The notes under the pieces: model-generated
The model's database searches: none
What the model was told of the DNA's origin: nothing
Seen by the model: only the letters and a program-made list of their open reading frames with translations
Part shown: piece by piece, positions 7,143 to 12,579 of the stretch
How positions within the stretch are numbered: the first letter of the stretch is position 1
Layout of the letters: each line of letters starts with the position of its first letter
Translations under genes and position numbers: made by a program
Source: an uncultured candidate division Zixibacteria bacterium
GTDB taxonomy: Bacteria; Zixibacteria; MSB-5A5; GN15; PGXB01
Length of the DNA stretch: 18,876 nucleotides
Reading direction: 5' to 3'
Assembly: GCA_937925655.1 (NCBI GenBank)
Contig: CALAMC010000074.1
Location: 1-18,876 of the forward strand

Positions 7143-8429
7143 ATGGAAATTATAAACGATACGACCGAACGAAAAACCGGACGCCGCTGTCAAAACGGCT
7201 GTAATCTGGACATAGCCGGAATACGGACCGACTTTCCGATTTTGACTCGAAAGATAAACGGCCATGATTTGATATATTTCGACAGCGCCGCCACCACCCA
7301 GAAACCGCAATCGGTCATCGACGCGATTACGGAGTACTATTCGCTGCATAACGCCAACGTCCACCGGGGTATTCACACCTTGTCCGACGAAGCCACGACC
7401 GCCTATGAAAACACCCGCCGCAAAATCGCCGCCTTCATCAATTGCGATTACGAGGAAGTAATTTATACCCGTAACGCCACCGAAGCCCTCAACACGATTG
7501 CCTTTTCCTACGGCCGTAAAAACGTCAAACCGGGCGACAGAATCGTCATCACCCAGATGGAACATCACGCCAATCATGTCCCGTGGCTGGTGCTGGCAAA
7601 AGAAATCGGGGCCGAACTGGTTTATATACCGATCGCAAGCGACGGTTATCTCGACTTGAGTCATATTCACGATATTATCGATCGTCGCACAAGAATCGTT
7701 TCGGTGACGCACATGTCCAACGTCCTGGGAACAATTAATCCGATCGCGGAAATCGCCGCGCTGGCCCACAAAGTCGGCGCGATCATGGTTGTCGATGGCG
7801 CGCAGAGTGTCCCCCACCTGCCGGTTAACGTACAGGAACTCGATGCCGACTTCATGGCTTTTTCGGCCCACAAAATGCTCGGCCCCACCGGCCTGGGCGT
7901 TCTGTACGGCAAACGTGAACTGCTTCAGGCCATGCCGCCGTTCGAGTTCGGCGGCGAGATGATCCGCAAGGTTACCTTCGAGGACGTTACCTGGAACGAC
8001 CTGCCCCATAAATTCGAGGCCGGGACGCCGCACATCGCCGGGGCCTATGCCTTCGGCGCGGCCCTTGACTATTTGAACACTCTGGGTATGACCAACATCC
8101 GCGCCCATGAAATCGAACTGACTCGCTATACACTGGAAAAACTGGCCGAACTCGATTTTATCAAAGTCTTCGGACCGACCGATGCCAATCATCGCGGCGG
8201 TGCAGTGACATTTAACGACGTTAATATTCACCCCCATGACCTGTCCACATTTCTGGATACACGGGGCATCGCCGTCCGGGCCGGACACCATTGCGCCCAG
8301 CCGTTGCACCGTCTGCTGGGGACGGTGGCGACCACCCGCGCCAGTTTTCACGTGTATAACACCAAAACCGAGGTCGATATATTTATCGAAGCCCTGAAAG
8401 AATCACAGAGGTATTTCGGATATGCATGA
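7143..8429 (+). CDS. sufS: Cysteine desulfurase SufS
   Basis: SufS is a PLP enzyme that takes sulfur from L-cysteine, leaving alanine, and holds it as a persulfide for transfer to SufU. Length is 428 residues. The PLP lysine is Lys244 (FSAHKMLGPTG), Asp218 (VDGAQS) should bind the pyridine nitrogen, His141 (EHHAN) stacks on the ring, and the persulfide cysteine is Cys384 in RAGHHCAQPLH, as in group II desulfurases. Compared with typical SufS proteins, which begin near the DIAGIRTDFPIL equivalent, this one has about 20 extra N-terminal residues with a Cys16-x3-Cys20 pair. No downstream Met offers a shorter start, and AAAGGAA upstream supports the ATG at 7143. The 3' end overlaps sufU by eight bases. 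Confidence 0.96.
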   Translation: MEIINDTTERKTGRRCQNGCNLDIAGIRTDFPILTRKINGHDLIYFDSAATTQKPQSVIDAITEYYSLHNANVHRGIHTLSDEATTAYENTRRKIAAFINCDYEEVIYTRNATEALNTIAFSYGRKNVKPGDRIVITQMEHHANHVPWLVLAKEIGAELVYIPIASDGYLDLSHIHDIIDRRTRIVSVTHMSNVLGTINPIAEIAALAHKVGAIMVVDGAQSVPHLPVNVQELDADFMAFSAHKMLGPTGLGVLYGKRELLQAMPPFEFGGEMIRKVTFEDVTWNDLPHKFEAGTPHIAGAYAFGAALDYLNTLGMTNIRAHEIELTRYTLEKLAELDFIKVFGPTDANHRGGAVTFNDVNIHPHDLSTFLDTRGIAVRAGHHCAQPLHRLLGTVATTRASFHVYNTKTEVDIFIEALKESQRYFGYA

Positions 8430-8946
8430 CGAATTGGACCAGCTGTACCGTGATGTCATCATGGAACACTATAAATTCCCGCGCGGGAACAAGGATATCA
8501 GTGATGCCGATCTGGCCAATATGGGACAAAATCCCGCGTGCGGCGACGAGATCGAAGTCAAGCTCAAACTCGATGGCGATCGCGTCAAAAAAGTGTCGGT
8601 GTCCTGCCTGGGATGCGCTATCTCGGTGGCATCGGGGTCGATGCTGGCCGAAGTGATCGAGGGAAAAACACTGGCGGAGGTCAAACAAATCGCCAGAATC
8701 GTCAAAGCCCTTTTGAAAGGCGAAGACATTCCCGCCGATATAAATGTCGGTGAACTGGGCGACATCGAGGTCCTCAAAGGCGTTCGCAAATTCCCCGTCC
8801 GGATAAAATGCGCCCTGCTGTCATGGACGACACTGGTGGATGCCATCGATTCTTTCGAAGCCGGGAAAACCACCGAAATTGGCGTCTCGACCACCGATGA
8901 CGGGGTCAGCTATCACGACCATGACCATACACATATGGGGACATAG
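8422..8946 (+). CDS. sufU: Zinc-dependent sulfurtransferase SufU
   Basis: SufU accepts persulfide sulfur from SufS and relays it to the SufBCD scaffold. The IscU-like fold has Cys40 and Asp42 (NPACGDE), Cys65 (SCLGCAIS) and Cys130 (RIKCALLSW), matching the zinc ligands and acceptor cysteine of SufU. The insert between the second and third motifs (about 100-125) separates SufU from IscU. An extra cysteine, Cys62, sits three residues before Cys65. The 174-residue chain is longer than usual because of a tail of about 25 residues ending in a His/Asp-rich run, HDHDHTHMG, that might bind metal. The gene overlaps the end of sufS by eight bases, with AGAGG about ten bases upstream. Adjacent sufS and sufT make the role secure. 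Confidence 0.95.
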   Translation: MHDELDQLYRDVIMEHYKFPRGNKDISDADLANMGQNPACGDEIEVKLKLDGDRVKKVSVSCLGCAISVASGSMLAEVIEGKTLAEVKQIARIVKALLKGEDIPADINVGELGDIEVLKGVRKFPVRIKCALLSWTTLVDAIDSFEAGKTTEIGVSTTDDGVSYHDHDHTHMGT

Positions 8947-9246
8947 TTGGAAAAAATAAATATACTGGAGAAACTCGCCCCGATACAGGACCCGGAAATG
9001 GGCATCGGCATCGTTGACCTGGGGCTGATATACAATGTCGAAGTGGAAAACGACAAAGACGTCAAAATTACCATGACCCTGACTACCCCGGCCTGTCCCT
9101 ATGGCCCGGAACTATTAACCGTCATCGAAAAGGAAATCAGGGACATGGGCGCGAATAAAGTCGATATCGAACTGGTCTGGGATCCGCCGTGGGACCCCGA
9201 AGAGATGGCCTCGGACGAAGCCAAAGATCGGCTGGGTATCTGGTAA
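8947..9246 (+). CDS. sufT: SufT, MIP18/DUF59-family Fe-S maturation factor
   Basis: This 99-residue MIP18-family (DUF59) protein corresponds to SufT, which assists maturation of Fe-S proteins in organisms with the SufBCDSU system. Visible signatures are the DPE motif (15-17), IVDLGLIY (22-29) and TTPACP with the conserved Cys50, followed by the C-terminal WDPPW. It starts at TTG immediately after the sufU stop codon. The start is supported by GGGGA five bases upstream, and no ATG occurs until Met18, inside the conserved DPEMG motif. Translation is therefore almost certainly coupled to sufU. It is the last gene of the operon, followed 30 bases later by a strong terminator. Confidence 0.93.
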   Translation: MEKINILEKLAPIQDPEMGIGIVDLGLIYNVEVENDKDVKITMTLTTPACPYGPELLTVIEKEIRDMGANKVDIELVWDPPWDPEEMASDEAKDRLGIW

Positions 9247-9275
9247 AATTCCTCGTTATACTTTGTTCTCCTGTG

Positions 9276-9303
9276 AAAAAGCCTCGCTTCGGCGGGGCTT
9301 TTT
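9276..9303. terminator. Bidirectional intrinsic terminator after the SUF operon
   Basis: AAAAAGCCTCGC and GCGGGGCTTTTT pair over 12 positions (one G-T wobble) around the very stable TTCG loop, with T-runs on both strands. It lies between the stops of sufT (+) and the FabL-like gene (-), so it can end transcription from both sides. Confidence 0.92.
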
Positions 9304-9321
9304 CGATAGTACAATAAAATA

Positions 9322-10077
9322 TCATCCCATGATATTCCGGCCGCCATCGACCGTGATAAACTGCCCGCAGATCATGACCGCTTCGTCGGAGGCCAGGTAA
9401 GCCACCACCCGGGCGATGTCTTCGGGTTCGACAATGCGCCCCATCGGTGTGTGAAAGGTGGCGTGTCCCAGGACGTTGGTGGCGCCGGGAATCGACCGCG
9501 ATGATTTGGTGTCGGCCAATCCCGCCAATATCCCATTGACAATAATACCTTTGGGCGCCAGTTCGTAGGCCAGAGTCCGGGTAATCGCTTCCAAGGCGGC
9601 TTTGGCCGGACCCACCAACCCATAGCCGGGGATGACCCGCTGACCGCCGTCGGACGTGATGCTGATAATTCTCCCCCAACCGTTCATGAGCGGCACCGCC
9701 CTCCGGGCCATATCCAGAAGGGAACGGGCCGATGAGGCCATGGTGACATCCCAGTGTTTGGTGGTGGACTTCATCACCGAACCGGGAACGCCAAAAGCGG
9801 CGTTGGCGACGACAATGTCGAGCTTACCGCATTCGCTTTTGACGGTCGCAAACAACCGGTCAAGATTTTCTTCCTTGCCGATATCGGCGCGAACTGCGAT
9901 CGCCTCGCCCCCGGCGGCTTTTATGTCATCGACAACCGCCTGTGCATCGCTCATGCTCCGGCGGTAATTGACGATAACCCTGCAACCCTCCGCCGCCAGC
10001 CGTTTGGCGATGGCCGCTCCGAACCCGCGCGCCGCGCCGGTGACAAGGGCGCATTTTCCCCTCAATTCAGGATACAT
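9322..10077 (-). CDS. FabL-like enoyl-ACP reductase (short-chain dehydrogenase/reductase)
   Basis: This 251-residue Rossmann-fold SDR has the cofactor motif TGAARGFG (13-20) and the NAA motif at 92-94. The active site is not the usual Tyr-x3-Lys: the nearest tyrosine is Tyr152 in GYGLVGPAK, giving Tyr-x6-Lys159, the spacing of enoyl-ACP reductases. From memory, several stretches closely parallel Bacillus subtilis FabL: KCALVTG, KHWDVTM, KAALEAITRTLAYELAPKGIIVN and GQFITVDGGR. Function would be NAD(P)H-dependent reduction of trans-2-enoyl-ACP in fatty acid synthesis. NYRRS after the second strand suggests NADPH preference. It stands alone, without other fab genes. GGAG six bases upstream supports the ATG. 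A generic 3-oxoacyl reductase-like SDR is the main alternative. Confidence 0.8.
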   Translation of the reverse strand: MYPELRGKCALVTGAARGFGAAIAKRLAAEGCRVIVNYRRSMSDAQAVVDDIKAAGGEAIAVRADIGKEENLDRLFATVKSECGKLDIVVANAAFGVPGSVMKSTTKHWDVTMASSARSLLDMARRAVPLMNGWGRIISITSDGGQRVIPGYGLVGPAKAALEAITRTLAYELAPKGIIVNGILAGLADTKSSRSIPGATNVLGHATFHTPMGRIVEPEDIARVVAYLASDEAVMICGQFITVDGGRNIMG

Positions 10078-10104
10078 AATATCTCCAAAATCTTTCGCTT
10101 GCCG

Positions 10105-10134
10105 ATAATAGACTTAATTTATCTAATATCCCAA
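10105..10134 (-). promoter_or_regulatory. Candidate promoter of the FabL-like gene
   Basis: On the minus strand TTGGGA (10134-10129) is followed after 18 bases by TATTAT (10110-10105). Matches to the sigma70 consensus are four and five of six. It lies about 28 bases upstream of the start codon, which leaves room for the GGAG ribosome binding site. Confidence 0.4.
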
Positions 10135-10211
10135 TACACTGCAAGTTAAAAATAACCCTGAATCGGACACAATGTTCCCCGGTCCCGATTCGCCACAATT
10201 CCGTAACTTGT

Positions 10212-10244
10212 TCAAAACAAACGGGGCGCCTTTAGGCGCCCCGT
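10212..10244 (-). terminator. Intrinsic terminator after the dockerin protease gene
   Basis: ACGGGGCGCC (10221-10230) and GGCGCCCCGT (10235-10244) form a perfect 10-bp stem around TTTA. On the minus strand it is followed by TTTGTTTTG, a usable U-rich tract. It sits about 25 bases past the protease stop codon. Confidence 0.85.
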
Positions 10245-10268
10245 ATAATGATAATTAAAATTCGAATC

Positions 10269-12461
10269 CTACGGACAATTCAGTTCCGCCCCGGAGCCGT
10301 AAATATGTTCGATTAAAAGAAGTATGTCGATCAGGTTGAGGACATAATCGCCGTTGACATCGCCCGCCTCGCTCGGATTGGGGGCCGGACCCGGAGGAAT
10401 GTCATATAAATAACCGATCAGAAGCAAAATATCAACCAGGTTGACATCACCGTCGTGCGACGCGTCACCGCAAATAAACGGCAGCGCCACAATACTCGTC
10501 ACCGCCGCCGGAGTGTAATCCAGATATGGCCCGGTCATGAGCGGCAAATACGTGGTGTAACCGTCCAATGCTATGGTTGCAAACTTGGTCGGCGTGGCCG
10601 AAGACGGTATCGTGAACCGAACAATTAACACCGGCCCCGAACCCGGCTCGAGGTCGGGCAGGGCGCTGTTGATCTTGCTGATGGTAAACGTACTGCGCTT
10701 ATAATAGGCGTCGGCATGAGTGTGCGTAACCTTGTCGAAAAATTCCGTCCGGCAACCGGTGGTGAAAAACGTGTCGAGAGTCAAATTGAGCGTCCCGGAA
10801 TATTCTACCGGAATTTTCAGTTTGCTGATCGGGACTTTGTTGTTGAGACTGATGACCACGTCCACCTGCGTTCCCGGTTCGCCGAAAGCATTGGGCGCCT
10901 TAAGCGTATCCGCCAGCGCAATGACCGCCGCCGGAATGGTGCACGAACGAACATCTCCGCCCGCATCCACTTCCAGCGTAACGTCGTGCATGCCCGGCGA
11001 CAGAAACGTATGTTCGGAATTTGGGCCAGAGGCCGTCCCGCCGTCGCCGAAATCCCACGACCAGGTATCGACCGCAAGCCGCGAACTGCCCTCGAAACTT
11101 ACGTAGATCGGCGCCCAGCCGTAACGGTCACCGATAATATCGAATGACACACCCAGCTCGGCCAGCGCCTTGATGCAAAAATTGGCGGTCGTGTCATCCT
11201 CGTACAAATCCTGCCAGTATGACCCGCTCCGGTAGAAGCTTTCGCCCTGGTTGGCGGACGACGGCACAATCGTACGATATTTCGCGCCCAAAAGCACGGG
11301 AACATCCGAGGTGCGGTCATAGGCGTGACCGCCCGTCGAAAGCGAAACATAAACATAGAACGAATCGCCGCGCGTCACATGCAGCGGAGCATCCAGATCG
11401 ACCGTATGAAATCCCCGGTGTGCGAACGTGCCGGTTTTTGTCGCCAGCGGGTCAAGCAGTTGTCCGCCAGCGAAGCGGTCATAAATGATGGCCGTATACG
11501 AAACATTTTCGGCCGATGTATAAAAACTGACGCCCGTCAACACTTCGCCGTTTTCGGCTTCGAAGGCATTGAAAGCTTCGCTCACATCGCTTCGGGTATC
11601 GCGCCAGCCATGATAATCATGATAATATATATTGTCATAGGGCATCGGTACCACATCCTGAAACGATATGGCGCCCATTTCGGGGTTCCGGCAGGCATGC
11701 TTGTCGTAATAGGAAATGTAAAAATATCCCGAATAACCCCACCCCGCGCCCCAGCTGTTTTTGCATATCCACGCCCCCGGTAACGGCGCCTGCGTGGACT
11801 TGGTATCATTCCAGCCGACAATGGCGACGGCGTGATTGGGGTCCTGATAGCTGGTCGGCGGCTGATAATGGACATAATTGGTAATATAAGCGCTGCTGTA
11901 ACACATGCATGTGCCGACCACACCGTGATCAATTACAGCCTGCTTGATGGTATTGATGTTCTGGAGCCCCGTGCCCAGTGTGTACCATTCGATATGACGA
12001 GGATAATAATAATGATAATCTTTCGAAAACCGCGGCGCGGCGCTGTCGAAAACCTGGCCGTCGATATCCCGGACGGCCCCCTCGCCCCGGCTCAAATAGG
12101 CCGCCGTCACCAGATAATCGCCGCCCTCGTGGACCACCAGACCCACACCGGTGGGCGGATTGATATCGTCGTTATTATGCTGATTGAACCCGTTCCACCA
12201 GTCAAGATGATATTCGGCCAGATTCGGTTCGCCGACTTCACCGTTTAGTTCCCAGTTTCCCGTCATCAGCAGATTGCCTTCCATGGCCGCCATCGCGCCG
12301 TGAGTCCAGCATGTCCCCCCCTGCTGATTCTTGACCGACGTCACATAGTTCACCCCGCCGACATCTCTCAAATCATAGGTTGACGGTGGATCCGCCAGAC
12401 TTACGGCAAATGAGCCGAAAATTAGTATGGCCAGCATGAGTTTTAACGAGGTAACAGACAT
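10269..12461 (-). CDS. Secreted papain-family (C1A) protease with lectin-like, PKD, cohesin-like and dockerin modules
   Basis: This 730-residue exported protein has a signal peptide (residues 1-23, ending AVSLA-DPP). The C1A protease domain follows: Cys51 in VKNQQGGTCW, His210 in DPNHAVAIVGW and Asn235 in ICKNSWGAGWGYSGYF form the triad, with oxyanion Gln46 or Gln47. The QQGGTC spacing is one residue shorter than the usual QGxxGxC. Residues about 275-435 fit the lectin-like domain that often trails such proteases. A PKD domain (about 437-515, WSWDFGDG) and a cohesin-like beta-sandwich (about 518-660) precede a type I dockerin (663-730) with two calcium-loop repeats, GDASHDGDVNLVD and GDVNGDYVLNLID. 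There is no pro-peptide of typical length. AAGG upstream supports the ATG. It is a likely surface or extracellular peptidase; its substrate is unknown. Confidence 0.92.
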   Translation of the reverse strand: MSVTSLKLMLAILIFGSFAVSLADPPSTYDLRDVGGVNYVTSVKNQQGGTCWTHGAMAAMEGNLLMTGNWELNGEVGEPNLAEYHLDWWNGFNQHNNDDINPPTGVGLVVHEGGDYLVTAAYLSRGEGAVRDIDGQVFDSAAPRFSKDYHYYYPRHIEWYTLGTGLQNINTIKQAVIDHGVVGTCMCYSSAYITNYVHYQPPTSYQDPNHAVAIVGWNDTKSTQAPLPGAWICKNSWGAGWGYSGYFYISYYDKHACRNPEMGAISFQDVVPMPYDNIYYHDYHGWRDTRSDVSEAFNAFEAENGEVLTGVSFYTSAENVSYTAIIYDRFAGGQLLDPLATKTGTFAHRGFHTVDLDAPLHVTRGDSFYVYVSLSTGGHAYDRTSDVPVLLGAKYRTIVPSSANQGESFYRSGSYWQDLYEDDTTANFCIKALAELGVSFDIIGDRYGWAPIYVSFEGSSRLAVDTWSWDFGDGGTASGPNSEHTFLSPGMHDVTLEVDAGGDVRSCTIPAAVIALADTLKAPNAFGEPGTQVDVVISLNNKVPISKLKIPVEYSGTLNLTLDTFFTTGCRTEFFDKVTHTHADAYYKRSTFTISKINSALPDLEPGSGPVLIVRFTIPSSATPTKFATIALDGYTTYLPLMTGPYLDYTPAAVTSIVALPFICGDASHDGDVNLVDILLLIGYLYDIPPGPAPNPSEAGDVNGDYVLNLIDILLLIEHIYGSGAELNCP

Positions 12462-12501
12462 CTTTTCCCTTCCATAGTTTAATTATTTCATTTTTACTAC
12501 G

Positions 12502-12526
12502 GTCGCCGCGACGCAGATAAATCTGC
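12502..12526. repeat. Two abutting small palindromes upstream of the protease gene
   Basis: GTCGC-C-GCGAC (12502-12512) is directly followed by GCAGAT-AA-ATCTGC (12513-12526), about 40 bases upstream of the protease start. They could be an operator or leader structure, or the remains of a mobile repeat. Nothing else recognisable lies in the 118-base gap. Confidence 0.4.
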
Positions 12527-12579
12527 CAACCGGCTTCTATATTATTAATACGCTCCAGCTTTCATATGCTTGCGGAGTC

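Noticed and set aside
7014..8351. 445-codon open frame on the minus strand opposite sufS
   Set aside because: It lies entirely antisense to the ferredoxin end and to sufS, which carries all catalytic motifs. The translation is a His/Gly/Val-rich string without domain sense, as expected of an antisense shadow in codon-biased DNA.
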